From contig CAMKEX010000008.1 in assembly GCA_946411695.1 (NCBI GenBank), positions 1-43,431 on the forward strand: a stretch of 43,431 bases of DNA. Direction: 5' to 3'. A program made the translations under genes and the position numbers. Below the pieces are notes generated by a model that saw only the letters and a program-made list of their open reading frames with translations, was not told where the DNA came from and searched no databases. The stretch comes from an uncultured Lachnospiraceae bacterium. GTDB taxonomy: Bacteria > Bacillota > Clostridia > Lachnospirales > Lachnospiraceae. Positions 16,479 to 25,738 of the stretch are shown here, piece after piece (positions within the stretch are counted from its first letter, which is position 1; each line of letters begins with the position of its first letter).

Positions 16479-17879
16479 TCATTTCCTGTCTTTCCAGACG
16501 TCCGTGTCGTTGAGTCCGATGCTGCCTTCATAGAAGACGGGATCCAGGCCGGCTGCTTTCTGTTTCTCGTAGTCGTCGAGGGCCGCGAAGGCAATGCGGC
16601 CGAGAAGGACGATGGCAATGATGTTGACGACAGCCTCCAGGCCCATGGTAATGTCTGCCAGGCTCCATGCGACGTCCAGGCTGTTGCCGGCACCGATGAA
16701 GACCATGACAGCTGCGGCGATGCGGAAGAGTGTCATGACGGTCTTGTTCTTCGTGATAAAGAGGATATTGGCCTCTGCGTAGAAGTAGTTGCCGATGATG
16801 GAGGTAAAGGCAAAGAGACAGACTATAACCGTGACAAAGTGGATGCCGACAGGGCCGATGACTCTGGCAACGCACTGCTGCAGAAGCGGAATTCCCGAGT
16901 AGCCGCTGAAAGCCCAGTCTCCGGTCAGGAGGATCAGGAAAACGGTCGTGGAGCAGATCAGCAGGGTGTCAATGTAGACCGAGATGATCTGGGCAAGGCC
17001 CTGCTTGGCGGGGTGCGAGACCGTCGCGGAGGCACTGGCATTGGGAGCAGAGCCCATGCCGGCCTCGTTGGAGAAGAGGCCTCGCTTGATGCCGAGCACC
17101 ATGCAGGATCCGGTAAATCCTCCGAAGATTGCCTTGAAATCGAAAGCATCTGCCAGGATGATCCCCAGCACGGCGGGAATGCGGGTGATATTGGTGATGA
17201 TGACAAAGACACCGATCAGAATATAGAGACCGGCCATAAGAGGCACCAGGACCGAGGAAATCTTTCCGATGATATCACCTGCGAAAAAGATTACCAGCGA
17301 GCAAAGCGCCAGGATAACGCCGATCACAGTGGGCAGGATGCTGGTCTCCAGATCTCCCACATAGACGTCGAAAGCTGAGACGATATTGTAGGCCTGCAGG
17401 CCGTTGAAGCCGAAGGCAAAGGTGGCGATCAGGGAAATGGCAAAAATGATGCCCAGCCAGCGGGCATGGAGTGCACGCTCGATATAGTAGGCGGGTCCTC
17501 CCTTGAAAGAATCGCCCTCTTTCTTTTTATAAATCTGGGCAAGAGTACTCTCGACGAATGCGGAAGCAGAACCCAGAACCGCCATGAGCCACATCCAGAA
17601 AGCCGCACCGGGTCCGCCCAGAATGATGGCGGTGGCAACACCGGCCATGTTGCCCGTACCGACACGGGAGGCTGTGGCGATCATCAGAGCCTGGAAGGAG
17701 GAGACGCCTTTATCGCCCTCTTTCTTTTCCATCATGCAGTTCATGGCATCCTTGAAACGCCTGATCTGCACGAACCGCGTGCGGATGGAAAAATAGATAC
17801 CGCTTCCTGCCAGCAGATAGATCAGCAGCCAGGTATACAGGACATCGTCAATCTGTACCAATAATGTTGCAAAATCCAT
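16479..17879 (-). CDS. Sodium/amino-acid symporter, AGCS (alanine or glycine:cation symporter) family
   Basis: 466 aa, usual size. ATG at 17879 follows GAGAGGGG with 5 nt. The family motifs are present: TASRVGTGNMAGVATAI (about residues 69-85) and LFSNEAGMGSAPNASASA (about 267-284). Around ten hydrophobic segments are visible. AGCS proteins take up alanine, glycine or related small amino acids with Na+. The native stop precedes the dispersed repeat, so unlike asnB the protein is not extended by it. A candidate extended -10 promoter stands 58 nt upstream, and a structured segment lies further up. Confidence 0.92.
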   Translation of the reverse strand: MDFATLLVQIDDVLYTWLLIYLLAGSGIYFSIRTRFVQIRRFKDAMNCMMEKKEGDKGVSSFQALMIATASRVGTGNMAGVATAIILGGPGAAFWMWLMAVLGSASAFVESTLAQIYKKKEGDSFKGGPAYYIERALHARWLGIIFAISLIATFAFGFNGLQAYNIVSAFDVYVGDLETSILPTVIGVILALCSLVIFFAGDIIGKISSVLVPLMAGLYILIGVFVIITNITRIPAVLGIILADAFDFKAIFGGFTGSCMVLGIKRGLFSNEAGMGSAPNASASATVSHPAKQGLAQIISVYIDTLLICSTTVFLILLTGDWAFSGYSGIPLLQQCVARVIGPVGIHFVTVIVCLFAFTSIIGNYFYAEANILFITKNKTVMTLFRIAAAVMVFIGAGNSLDVAWSLADITMGLEAVVNIIAIVLLGRIAFAALDDYEKQKAAGLDPVFYEGSIGLNDTDVWKDRK

Positions 17880-17936
17880 GGAATCCCCTCTCGCTTTTTC
17901 TGTATATTCATCACGTTATAATGTAAATCTTTGACA

Positions 17937-17945
17937 ATTATACCA
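17937..17945 (-). promoter_or_regulatory. Candidate extended -10 promoter of the AGCS gene
   Basis: TGGTATAAT on the minus strand (17945-17937): perfect TATAAT with TGn extension. The -35 is weak. It would give a leader of about 50 nt. Confidence 0.5.
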
Positions 17946-17977
17946 TTAAAACACCTGTCATGCACAAAAGAGGGCAT

Positions 17978-18142
17978 AAAAATACAACCTCCTGTCTTCC
18001 GGGTGACGGGACAGTGACGGTTGTTTGGTGTGACTCTTTCGACCATGCCGCTCGCCAGAACGGCACCCGGGGAGAAAGCCCCAAACGGGTTTCTCCGATG
18101 GAATCAGCAGAGGTTTGAGCCGTCTCGCGGCACAAACCTCTG
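17978..18142 (-). ncRNA. Strongly structured segment, candidate RNA element
   Basis: Read on the minus strand it folds as a chain of hairpins: CAGAGGTTTG...CAAACCTCTG with inner GCCG/CGGC (18142-18108); ACCC/GGGT enclosing GGGG/CCCC; TGCCG...CGGCA; TGGT...ACCA; and last ACAACC...GGTTGT (18024-17984) enclosing CTGTC/GACAG, followed by ATTTTT. The last hairpin with its T-run looks like an intrinsic terminator. It lies between the AP2 gene and the AGCS gene. I compared it from memory with glycine, cobalamin, lysine, TPP, FMN, SAM, T-box, 6S and SRP consensus sequences and found no match. It may be a separate small RNA or a leader of the symporter. Confidence 0.5.
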
Positions 18143-18163
18143 AAAGCGGATGTCATGATGACA

Positions 18164-18233
18164 TTTCATACAGGCATTATTTCATACAGGCATCTCATAC
18201 AGAAATCTCATACAGAAATCTCATACAGAAATC
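18164..18233. repeat. 13-bp tandem repeats overlapping the 3' end of the AP2 gene
   Basis: TCTCATACAGAAA three times (18193-18205, 18206-18218, 18219-18231) preceded by TTTCATACAGGCA units. The AP2 stop codon at 18221 lies in the last unit, and the second AP2 copy ends in a related single unit (ACTCATACGGAGAG near 42854). The array looks like repeated duplication of the gene's own 3' end. Confidence 0.8.
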
Positions 18234-19129
18234 TTAGCAGGATCGGGCTTCTTGTGCAGTTCCTTCACGATGTGCCTGGTCTGGGCGCGGATCTCTTCAG
18301 ACGGAATCTTTCTGTTCTTTTGTTCGGCATGGTCCATATCGTAACGGGCAAGGAACTCGTCAAAGAGAGCCTCTCCTTTTTTTCGTGCCTCGGCGGCCTC
18401 CTCAAGGGTGGAAAAACAGCCGAGGTAGCGGGTCTTGCCCTGGAAGGTGATCTGTGCGTACCACTTGCCGCTGCGCTCTGATTTGTAAACACCGCGGACA
18501 CCGCTGGTATTGTTTATGGCAATCCGTCGACTGCGGATGTTTTCCAGGCAGGTTCCTTCCACAAAGTGTTTCGCAGCAAACGGTGTATTGCGGCAGCCGC
18601 AACTGGTGGTATGACCACCCAGAAGGCTGGACTGACAGACACTGACCTCATTCCCGCAGCTGCACTTGCATCTCCAGTAATGCTTTTTGTTTCGTTTCCC
18701 TTCATAGGCAATGACTGTCAGATTACCGAAGCGTTTTCCAACCCAGTCCCTGAGAGGCGGACGGCTGAGACAGCCGCAGCTCCGCCGGCAGCCGTTTACC
18801 AGCTGACCGGCAGGCGCAACGATTCTATTGCCGCAGTCGCAGACACAATTCCACTGTACCCGGCCGTACGAATCTCTCTCATCCAGGGCCGATATAACCT
18901 GCAGTTTACCGAAGCGTTTTCCGGTCAGATCTTCATAGCGGGTTTTTTTCTCCTCGCAGCCGCAGGAGGTCATCCAGCCGTTCTTCAGAGAGCGCGACGC
19001 CGCGTGCACGATATTGCCGCAGTCACACCTGCAAATCCAGACGGTATAGCCGTTTTTCCTCTCTTTTGTAGGTTCGAGAGCAGTCAGCTTTCCAAATCGC
19101 ATGCCTGTCAGGTCCACCTTTTTACTCAT
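18221..19129 (-). CDS. AP2-domain DNA-binding protein with three CxCG...SCGC modules, copy 1
   Basis: 302 aa from ATG 19129 (adjacent ATG at 19132 also possible), behind GAAAGGAAA; the frame reaches up to 19213 but without a ribosome site. Three ~60-residue modules each carry DLTGxRFGxLT near the start, then CxCDCGN or CxCSCGN and SCGC, a probable zinc-binding fold (about residues 4-60, 66-125, 130-190). An AP2 domain follows (SGVRGVYKSERSGKWYAQI...GKTRYLGCFSTLEEAAEAR, about 205-265). AP2 proteins of this kind occur in phages and mobile DNA of Firmicutes, and bind DNA. A second copy in the same direction lies at the right edge of the window. Confidence 0.8.
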   Translation of the reverse strand: MSKKVDLTGMRFGKLTALEPTKERKNGYTVWICRCDCGNIVHAASRSLKNGWMTSCGCEEKKTRYEDLTGKRFGKLQVISALDERDSYGRVQWNCVCDCGNRIVAPAGQLVNGCRRSCGCLSRPPLRDWVGKRFGNLTVIAYEGKRNKKHYWRCKCSCGNEVSVCQSSLLGGHTTSCGCRNTPFAAKHFVEGTCLENIRSRRIAINNTSGVRGVYKSERSGKWYAQITFQGKTRYLGCFSTLEEAAEARKKGEALFDEFLARYDMDHAEQKNRKIPSEEIRAQTRHIVKELHKKPDPAKISV

Positions 19130-19236
19130 CATTTTCCTTTCAGTCAAATACTCTCGCGGTATCGACATCCAGCATTGATTTTCACTACAGCTTCGAACTA
19201 CAATCAAGTCCAAGTCGATTCTGTTTTACTGCCCGC

Positions 19237-20595
19237 TTACTGATGGAGCCATTTTTTCAGCTGAAGTGCCATCCCCGCCGGCAGACGTGATGCAGCAGCA
19301 TGTCGAAGCCGCATTATATGACGCACGGCACCGCGCCCTGCTGTTTTCCATCCTTTCGGCAGCTCTTTCTCCAGCTCATTCAGCCTCTGCATTTGCGATG
19401 CATGATCGGCACACATCTGCCGTGCCTGCTCAAAAGCATTCGAAAGTCCCCAGCGATATTCCCTTATGCATTCCGGATGCCGAAGCATGAATTCTGTCCA
19501 CCGCTCGGCTATCTCCAGATAATCCTGTGATGTACTCCGATGCCATGGCAGGGAAAAAGTATCCAGGCAGAGGTTCTCCCCATACCGAACAAGAATACGG
19601 GTGACCAAATTGGTTCTGGCCATCTCTTCCGAAAAGGGAAGTCCGATCACAGTCTCTCGCAGTCCGTCCAGAAAAGCTGCCGCTGCGGACTGCAGTTCCT
19701 GCTTGCGGGAACAGTAGACCTGCAGCTTCAGACAGTAGTTGAGCTGATTTTGAGCGTACTGCAATGCGAAAGGGTCTTCCTTATAAAATCCGGATAAATA
19801 TGCTGTCTGTTCCTGATAGGCAAGCAGCTGTTCGCGAAGCATGTGTTCGCTGAAAGAATGCATGGCTGATCCTTCACGCTCGCAGAAATGGTATACGGCA
19901 CCTTCTTCCAGCCCGAATGAATGCGCCGCATGGCAGATTTTCAACAAAAATGTGGTATCCTGTGCCTTTCGGGAGATTCCATACCTGGAGCCGCTTTTCA
20001 TGACCAGTTCTCTTCGATACAGGGCGCTCTGGTGCTGCCATGAAAACACATGGTACAGCGGGTACCCTCTCGGCAGACGCTCCCGGATCACGGCATTCAG
20101 CTCAAATTTACGAGTGGTTTGCGTGCCGTCCTCCAGCTCATAGCAATGCCTTCCCTTGACAATATCCAGTCCCTCACGGGATGCCTTCTCATACAGCAGG
20201 GACAGAAAATCCGGGTCAATATAATCATCCGGATCAACGAAGGACAGATACTCGCCCTGTGCAGCTTCGATTCCGGCATTGCGCGAAACTCCGGAGCCGC
20301 AATTCTCCTGATTTGTCAGAATCCGTATGCGGGAATCTTGCGCAGCTGCCGCCCGGACCTTGTCCATCGCCTCATCCGTACCGAGGTCGTCGACAAAAAT
20401 CATTTCGATTTCCCGCAGCGTCTGCTCCTGAAGGGAGCGGATACAGCGCTCAATACCCGGACCGGGGTTGTAAACCGGAAGGATTACAGATACCCTGATC
20501 GGTCTCATATGCGTACGTTCATTCGTTAAACTGTCCATCGCCGATGGTCCGCAGTCATCCTTTATTGTTAGTTTGTTCGTCTTCAGAATACTCAT
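19237..20595 (-). CDS. Glycosyltransferase family 2 (third of the glycan cluster)
   Basis: 452 aa from ATG 20595, which overlaps the stop of the upstream gene as ATGA and follows AGGGAAG; this is preferred to in-frame starts further up inside the neighbour. The GT-A core starts at RVSVILPVYNPGPGIERCI, with EMIFVDDLGTDEA and the metal-binding FVDPDDYIDPDF (DxD). A large C-terminal part (residues 250-452) has no recognised domain and is probably helical. It should transfer a sugar from a nucleotide-sugar to a surface glycan. It is the last gene of the coupled cluster and the one furthest from the pilin. Confidence 0.85.
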   Translation of the reverse strand: MSILKTNKLTIKDDCGPSAMDSLTNERTHMRPIRVSVILPVYNPGPGIERCIRSLQEQTLREIEMIFVDDLGTDEAMDKVRAAAAQDSRIRILTNQENCGSGVSRNAGIEAAQGEYLSFVDPDDYIDPDFLSLLYEKASREGLDIVKGRHCYELEDGTQTTRKFELNAVIRERLPRGYPLYHVFSWQHQSALYRRELVMKSGSRYGISRKAQDTTFLLKICHAAHSFGLEEGAVYHFCEREGSAMHSFSEHMLREQLLAYQEQTAYLSGFYKEDPFALQYAQNQLNYCLKLQVYCSRKQELQSAAAAFLDGLRETVIGLPFSEEMARTNLVTRILVRYGENLCLDTFSLPWHRSTSQDYLEIAERWTEFMLRHPECIREYRWGLSNAFEQARQMCADHASQMQRLNELEKELPKGWKTAGRGAVRHIMRLRHAAASRLPAGMALQLKKWLHQ

Positions 20596-21869
20596 TTTTT
20601 GCTCTTCCCTGATGAACATATTTTTTTCAGGGGCTGCTCTTCCCTCATATATTTTTTGCAAAACGGCAGATCCACATTCTTACGAAGCTCCGAATAAAGT
20701 CTGCATGTAAACGCTGCTTTCTCCATCACAGAAACTCCCTTTGTATGGTATTTATCCAGCCCCAGCAGATATGCGGCAGCACGCTCAAAGCTCTCCAGTA
20801 AAGGTCCCCTGTACAAATCCTTCCTTTCCGGGTGAAGAGACGCAAAACGAAAACACCGTACAATACTTTCGATTCGTGCGTTTTCCTCATGATTACCCTC
20901 GATCTGCAGCACAACCATACTGCACAGATTCTCCCGGTATTCGACCAGAGCACCTATCATAGGACTATATTTAACGAGAGCCGGAAGATTTGGCAGACGC
21001 ATTACTTCTGATCTGAGCTCGTCCAGAAAAGTATTATCATCTGCAGCAACTGTTCCGTGCCTTTTGACTGCTGCATAAACACCCAGCGGCCACTTAATTC
21101 GTATCAGCTCATAATTCAGCTCTATATTCGATCCGAATTCTCCGATCAAATAGTCTATCTGCTCATGCAAGGCTCTCAGTTGCTCGTTCAGCCGCTCAAC
21201 AGTCACATGTTTCGTCAGTGAGTCCCTGCTGTCAACATGATAATAGCAGGCTCTTTCATCCAAAACGATCCGTTTTGCTGCTGCGCAGGCCCGCAGAAGA
21301 AAAGTGGTATCTTCACCATATCTGGAACTGCCATAACGAATTTTATGAGATTCGACCCATTGCCTGTTATAGATTGCACTGGTGTGTCCGGAGGTGAAAA
21401 GTGTATATAGCTGTTTCCCTCTCTTCAGGCCTCTTCGTATGGAGTCATTCATTGCATGATCGGGCTGCAATTGTCGTTTTATTCCTTTAAGTTTTGTCTC
21501 GATCGTCAAACCTTTCGAAATGTCTGCCTGACATAGCTCAGCTTTCTGGTACAACACTGCCAGATAATCAGGAGAGATATAGTCATCCGCATCCATGAAA
21601 GCCAGATATTCTCCGCAGGCATTCTCTATACCTCTGTTTCTGGCAATTCCCGCTCCGGCGTTGATCCCTGTATTCAGGATGCGGATCCGCTGATCCTTCA
21701 TGGCAGCTTTCCTGGCGCCCGCAAGCGTTTCTTCTCTGCTCCCATCATCAACCAGGATGATCTCGATGTCTTTCAGAGTTTGTTCCCGCAGGGATCGCAG
21801 CCCCCTCAGGATGGTTTTTCCGGGATTGTACATCGGAACAATCACGGATACCTTCGGCGCATCAGACAT
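20592..21869 (-). CDS. Glycosyltransferase family 2 (second of the glycan cluster)
   Basis: 425 aa. ATG at 21869 overlaps the end of the ABC permease gene by 8 nt and has GGAGG 10 nt upstream. GT2 motifs: KVSVIVPMYNPGKTILRGL, EIILVDDGSREE, and AFMDADDYISPDY. It is clearly related to the following gene (same domain layout, YxISRKAQDTTFLL versus YGSSRYGEDTTFLL), so the two arose by duplication. Role: one step of surface glycan assembly; sugar specificity unknown. Confidence 0.87.
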   Translation of the reverse strand: MSDAPKVSVIVPMYNPGKTILRGLRSLREQTLKDIEIILVDDGSREETLAGARKAAMKDQRIRILNTGINAGAGIARNRGIENACGEYLAFMDADDYISPDYLAVLYQKAELCQADISKGLTIETKLKGIKRQLQPDHAMNDSIRRGLKRGKQLYTLFTSGHTSAIYNRQWVESHKIRYGSSRYGEDTTFLLRACAAAKRIVLDERACYYHVDSRDSLTKHVTVERLNEQLRALHEQIDYLIGEFGSNIELNYELIRIKWPLGVYAAVKRHGTVAADDNTFLDELRSEVMRLPNLPALVKYSPMIGALVEYRENLCSMVVLQIEGNHEENARIESIVRCFRFASLHPERKDLYRGPLLESFERAAAYLLGLDKYHTKGVSVMEKAAFTCRLYSELRKNVDLPFCKKYMREEQPLKKICSSGKSKK

Positions 21870-22623
21870 ACAGAACGAACCTCCTCTGGAATTTATGATA
21901 CAGAATGATACCCGTCATGAGCGAAATGATCGAAACTACTGTCGTGAAGATCAGCATCCATGCAGTCACTTCCGTTCCGAATATCCCGCAGCGAAACAGG
22001 GCAATAACGCCGTAAACCGGATTCAGATTCAGCAGGAATGCCAGGCTGCTTTGCAGGATCCTCTCCGGATAGTAGAAGATTGCCGACGAATACATGATCA
22101 GCATCAGCAGTACCCGCCAGATATACTCCACATCCCTGAAGAATACATTGCAGCAGCTCAGGATCAGTCCGACTCCGGTCGTCAGGATCAGCAGGAGTAC
22201 CAGCGCAGGCAGTACCCACAGTATTTTCAAATTGAGCGTCCTGCCCGCTGCGATATAAAAGGGTATCAATACTACAAGCGATACCAGGAAGATAACGTAA
22301 TGCCAGAGTATTTCCGAAAGCGGATATAAATACTGGGGTACATATACTTTCCGCAGTATCTCCGCATTCGACCGTATGGATGAATTTGCGCTCTGCGTCC
22401 CCTCCGAGAAGAATGCATAGAGCAGCCGCCCGCAGCTTACATACAGGGCGAAGGTCATATCCCGATGATGAAACAGGGTTCCGAAGACCATCACATAGAC
22501 CAGAATCGAGAGCAGGGGTTCGAACAGGGACCAGATGATTCCCAGAAATGAATTCCGGTACTTCATCCGAATACCTTTTTTTACAAATTGTCTCAGCAGT
22601 TCTCGAAATTGCTCTCTCTTCAA
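21862..22623 (-). CDS. ABC-2 type polysaccharide/teichoic-acid export permease (Wzm/TagG type)
   Basis: 253 aa from a TTG start at 22623, which overlaps the ATPase stop as TTGA and follows AGAGGG; the open frame extends up to 22746 but that part lies inside the ATPase gene. About six membrane spans. The amphipathic N-terminal LLRQFVKKGIRMKYRNSFLGIIWSLFEPLL and the SNAEILRKVYVPQYLYPLSEI stretch are hallmarks of Wzm/TagG permeases. With the ATPase encoded just upstream it forms an exporter for a lipid-linked glycan. Confidence 0.88.
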   Translation of the reverse strand: MKREQFRELLRQFVKKGIRMKYRNSFLGIIWSLFEPLLSILVYVMVFGTLFHHRDMTFALYVSCGRLLYAFFSEGTQSANSSIRSNAEILRKVYVPQYLYPLSEILWHYVIFLVSLVVLIPFYIAAGRTLNLKILWVLPALVLLLILTTGVGLILSCCNVFFRDVEYIWRVLLMLIMYSSAIFYYPERILQSSLAFLLNLNPVYGVIALFRCGIFGTEVTAWMLIFTTVVSIISLMTGIILYHKFQRRFVLYV

Positions 22624-23411
22624 TTTTTTCGGCCCTCTGTTTTCACTTTTATCCTGCTGATCATCTCTGTATACTGTTCTGCTACCGTCTCGATCGGACC
22701 AATACCGGCAAGCTTTCCATGATCCAGGATCATGGCTTTGCCGCAAATCTTTCTGGCCTGCTCCAGTGAATGGGTGACAAACAATACTGTCATATTCTCA
22801 TTCATCATATCGGTCAGCCTTTTTTCACTCTTTTCCCGAAAGCGGGCATCACCAACCGACAGAATCTCATCCAATATCAGAATATCCGGGCTGACCGCTG
22901 TACAGATAGAGAATCCAAGTCTCGCACGCATACCGGAGGAATACTTCTTGATCGGAACATCCATGAACTCCTCAAGCTCGGCAAATTCAATGATCTCATC
23001 CACCTTCGCTGCCAGATACTCCCGGGGATATCCCAGGATTGCTCCGTACAGGAAAATATTTTCTACCGCCGTATACTGACTGCAGAAGCCTGCGCCCAGT
23101 TCCAGGAGCGGTGCCAATGTTCCTTTTTTCCAAACACTCCCCTCAGTGGGTACATACACATCAGAGATCACCTTCATCAATGTGCTTTTTCCGGATCCAT
23201 TGAGACCCAGGACGGCCATCCGCTCTCCGGGAAACAGTTCGAAGCTGATATTCTTCAGCGCCCAGAATTCCCTTTTCTCTGCTTTTTTCCTTTCTCCCAG
23301 CCGGAAGAATACGTCTTTCAGAGAAGCAGAGCGATTCTCATCAAGCAGAAGCCGCATGCCTACATTTGAGATCACAAGAGACGGTTCCCGACTCCGACTA
23401 TCCCGACTCAT
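22620..23411 (-). CDS. ABC transporter ATPase for polysaccharide/teichoic-acid export (Wzt/TagH type)
   Basis: 263 aa from ATG 23411, which overlaps the upstream stop (ATGA) and has AAGGAG 8 nt before it; ATGs a few codons further up sit too close to that site. Walker A GLNGSGKST at 69-77, a signature SSGMR at 158-162, Walker B ILILDE at 177-182, and H-loop FVTHS. The N-terminal part before Walker A (ALKNISFELFPGERMAVLG) is that of Wzt/TagH proteins. There is no C-terminal carbohydrate-binding domain, so the exported glycan is probably not length-checked by this subunit. Confidence 0.92.
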   Translation of the reverse strand: MSRDSRSREPSLVISNVGMRLLLDENRSASLKDVFFRLGERKKAEKREFWALKNISFELFPGERMAVLGLNGSGKSTLMKVISDVYVPTEGSVWKKGTLAPLLELGAGFCSQYTAVENIFLYGAILGYPREYLAAKVDEIIEFAELEEFMDVPIKKYSSGMRARLGFSICTAVSPDILILDEILSVGDARFREKSEKRLTDMMNENMTVLFVTHSLEQARKICGKAMILDHGKLAGIGPIETVAEQYTEMISRIKVKTEGRKN

Positions 23412-24427
23412 TTCCATAGCTCCTTCCGTCCGTGAATGCATTTACGGAGGTATTTCATCAGCCCCAGTGCATCCAGAATGCGAATGATCCGAAAACTGAG
23501 GTGGCGGAATACGCATATCATGATATTTAACTGCGGATAGAAGGCAGCGATTCTTTTTGTTTCAAATCGGGTTTCCCTCAAATACTGCCTGCAATACATA
23601 TAAAAGTCTTCCGCCTGCTTTTGTCTGTAATCGCCGATGTCCACCAGCACTGTTTTTATCAAAAAATGTGCCCTGGCAATGTTGATCACGGCCGGATCCA
23701 TATCCAGGGTCTGAGATACGAAACTGTCAAGCGCATTTTTGACCAGCAGGTAGTTCTCCCCGCGCCCTTCCGAAAGGGATCGGGGTCTGTTATAGCGGTA
23801 CGTGTAGAGCCAATCATTGAGATATACGATCTTCTTTGCCGCAAGGTTTGCCCGAAGCACAAAAGTCACATCGTTATAAAGATCGATCTCGTCAAAGCAA
23901 AGATGATTCTCCCGCAGCATCCGGGTCCGATACATCTTGTTCCACACCGAGGCTCCTCCAAAAAGCAGTGCTCTTTCAGGACACTTTCGGGGATCAAGCT
24001 GCTGTCTCTCATCAAGCCATTCCTGCTGAAATCCGGAACGACAGTACAGTGTTCCGTCATTGCGCAATTCTCTGAATTGAAAGACAACAATATCAGCGCC
24101 GGTGCAGTCCAGCAATTCAGAGGACTTTTGCAGGAGGCACGGATCATAACCGTCATCCACATCCAGAAAGCTGATGTACTTTCCCCTGGCTTCTTTTAAT
24201 CCTCTGTTTCTGGCCGCGCCGGCGTTTTTATGCTCTGAAGAAATGACACGAATACGCTTCTCCCGGAGCGCTGCCTTTTCCAGCAGTTTTAAGCTGCTGT
24301 CAGCGGAACCGTCATCCACAAAGACGGCCTCAAAATCTGTAAGTGTCTGCGCTTTCAGCGCTGCAATGCATTCCGGTAAATAAGCCTCTGCATTATAAAC
24401 CGGTATGATGATCGACACCTCCGGCAT
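23408..24427 (-). CDS. Glycosyltransferase family 2 (first of the glycan cluster)
   Basis: 339 aa from ATG 24427, where the GT-A fold begins (MPEVSIIIPVYNAEAYLPECI). A TTG four codons earlier (24439) has a better ribosome site (AAAGGA, 9 nt) and would overlap the upstream gene by 11 nt. Motifs: AVFVDDGSADSS, SFLDVDDGYDP (DxD), and a C-terminal stretch ending in basic residues that may lie on the membrane. Related to the WaaG/EpsJ-type enzymes of surface polysaccharide clusters; the sugar is unknown. Confidence 0.86.
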   Translation of the reverse strand: MPEVSIIIPVYNAEAYLPECIAALKAQTLTDFEAVFVDDGSADSSLKLLEKAALREKRIRVISSEHKNAGAARNRGLKEARGKYISFLDVDDGYDPCLLQKSSELLDCTGADIVVFQFRELRNDGTLYCRSGFQQEWLDERQQLDPRKCPERALLFGGASVWNKMYRTRMLRENHLCFDEIDLYNDVTFVLRANLAAKKIVYLNDWLYTYRYNRPRSLSEGRGENYLLVKNALDSFVSQTLDMDPAVINIARAHFLIKTVLVDIGDYRQKQAEDFYMYCRQYLRETRFETKRIAAFYPQLNIMICVFRHLSFRIIRILDALGLMKYLRKCIHGRKELWK

Positions 24428-24428
24428 C

Positions 24429-25715
24429 TCACTTGCCAACTGTTCTGATCCTTTCCCTGAATCTACTGTAAAGCGTCCCCATGTCATCCTGCCCATGGAG
24501 GCGGCTTTCCCCCAATACAGAAAGCGGATAGAAGAACAGAAGGTTAAAGGCCGGGTCCAATCCATACCGCTCCAAAACAGCAAATACACTCATGAGTACT
24601 CCGAGGACTGCTATAGCATAGTCTGCTTTTTTCCACGCCAGGCGGTTTGCCAGGCACAGAAGGCACATGCACGGGATAAGCCATAAGAGTCCGCGTATCA
24701 CCCCATATGAGATGAAAGCATTGTCCACCGCAAACAGAGCAATTTTCTCTCCGTCCACTATCATTTTGACAGACCCGGATGTGTTGATAGAATGACCGAT
24801 CAGGGGAAGTCCGTATTGCCTGATCGTAATGCCTGCCTGTACGAATCTCTCACCAATGCTGAAAAGAGCATTGTCGTAAGTGAATCTGTGGATCAGGTTG
24901 ATCGGTATACACAAGAGTAAAGTGATGCCCAAACAGATTAAGGGCGCTGCAGCAATCAGTATTTCCTTTCCTCTGTTTTTTTTCAGCTCACCCATGTAAC
25001 AGGACCGCCACAACAGCGGAAACACCAGCAGGAGGAAGATGATGGTCCGGCAGCGGTTTGTTATGATCAGGAAGACTGCAGCACCCCAAAACAGGATCCA
25101 TGTCGCTTTTTTCTTCTCCTGCAAAAACAGATACCATAAACTGAAAACGATTATGAATATGATACGCGCAGCTGTATTCGGGTGAACCATTCCAAATGCG
25201 TGCTTTGCCCCATAGTCCGTAAATCTCACAGTGTCTTTTGTGTATCCGAGCAGAAGTCCCATAAATGCTGTCAGGAAAATTCCCGCATAAGCCACCAGGA
25301 ATACTGCGACGGTTCTACGGAAGTTTCTGTTCCATGAAGCTGCAACAAGGTAAATGCCAGTCACTGCATAGAAGGGGGCTATACCCAGACCAGGCATCTT
25401 TTGAAGGAAAAAGCAGGCCAGCGAAGATGCTGTCATGAGATAAATAAACGTCTTTACCCATGCTCTTTTTCCATCCTTGTCCAGAAACGCTTTTCCGATC
25501 AATTCTCCTGCAGACAGGCACAAGTGCGTGACAATCAGGATAATGATTCCCGAATTCAAATATCTGCTCTGTATCAGAACGATATAGGGCGTCTCGCCCC
25601 TGAAGGCTATGAGCGAAAGGTAATTTGTAACAATAAACGCAAATAAAACCGCATCATACAATGCCGCTTTAAAACTGATCTGATGCTCTTCCTGTTTTTT
25701 AAACCGATGCGCCAC
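24429..25715 (-). CDS. O-antigen ligase/polymerase-like membrane protein (Wzy type)
   Basis: 428 aa. The frame begins with GTG at 25715 (MAHRFKKQEEH); a clear ribosome site is not visible, so an inner start is possible. About ten to twelve membrane spans alternate with short loops, with a larger outer loop near residues 280-330 (RFTYDNALFSIGERFVQAGITIRQYGLPLIGHS) as in O-antigen ligases and polymerases. Little sequence is conserved in this class, so the call rests on topology and on the exporter and glycosyltransferases behind it. It is the first gene of the glycan cluster, 102 nt after the pilin stop, with a hairpin in between. Confidence 0.75.
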   Translation of the reverse strand: MAHRFKKQEEHQISFKAALYDAVLFAFIVTNYLSLIAFRGETPYIVLIQSRYLNSGIIILIVTHLCLSAGELIGKAFLDKDGKRAWVKTFIYLMTASSLACFFLQKMPGLGIAPFYAVTGIYLVAASWNRNFRRTVAVFLVAYAGIFLTAFMGLLLGYTKDTVRFTDYGAKHAFGMVHPNTAARIIFIIVFSLWYLFLQEKKKATWILFWGAAVFLIITNRCRTIIFLLLVFPLLWRSCYMGELKKNRGKEILIAAAPLICLGITLLLCIPINLIHRFTYDNALFSIGERFVQAGITIRQYGLPLIGHSINTSGSVKMIVDGEKIALFAVDNAFISYGVIRGLLWLIPCMCLLCLANRLAWKKADYAIAVLGVLMSVFAVLERYGLDPAFNLLFFYPLSVLGESRLHGQDDMGTLYSRFRERIRTVGK

Positions 25716-25738
25716 CTTTTTTATAGTTCCTGCACCAA

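Noticed and set aside
17978-18142. Glycine or cobalamin riboswitch for the symporter
   Set aside because: Only short chance similarities (GTCACTG, GACAGGAGG); the core motifs of both classes are missing.
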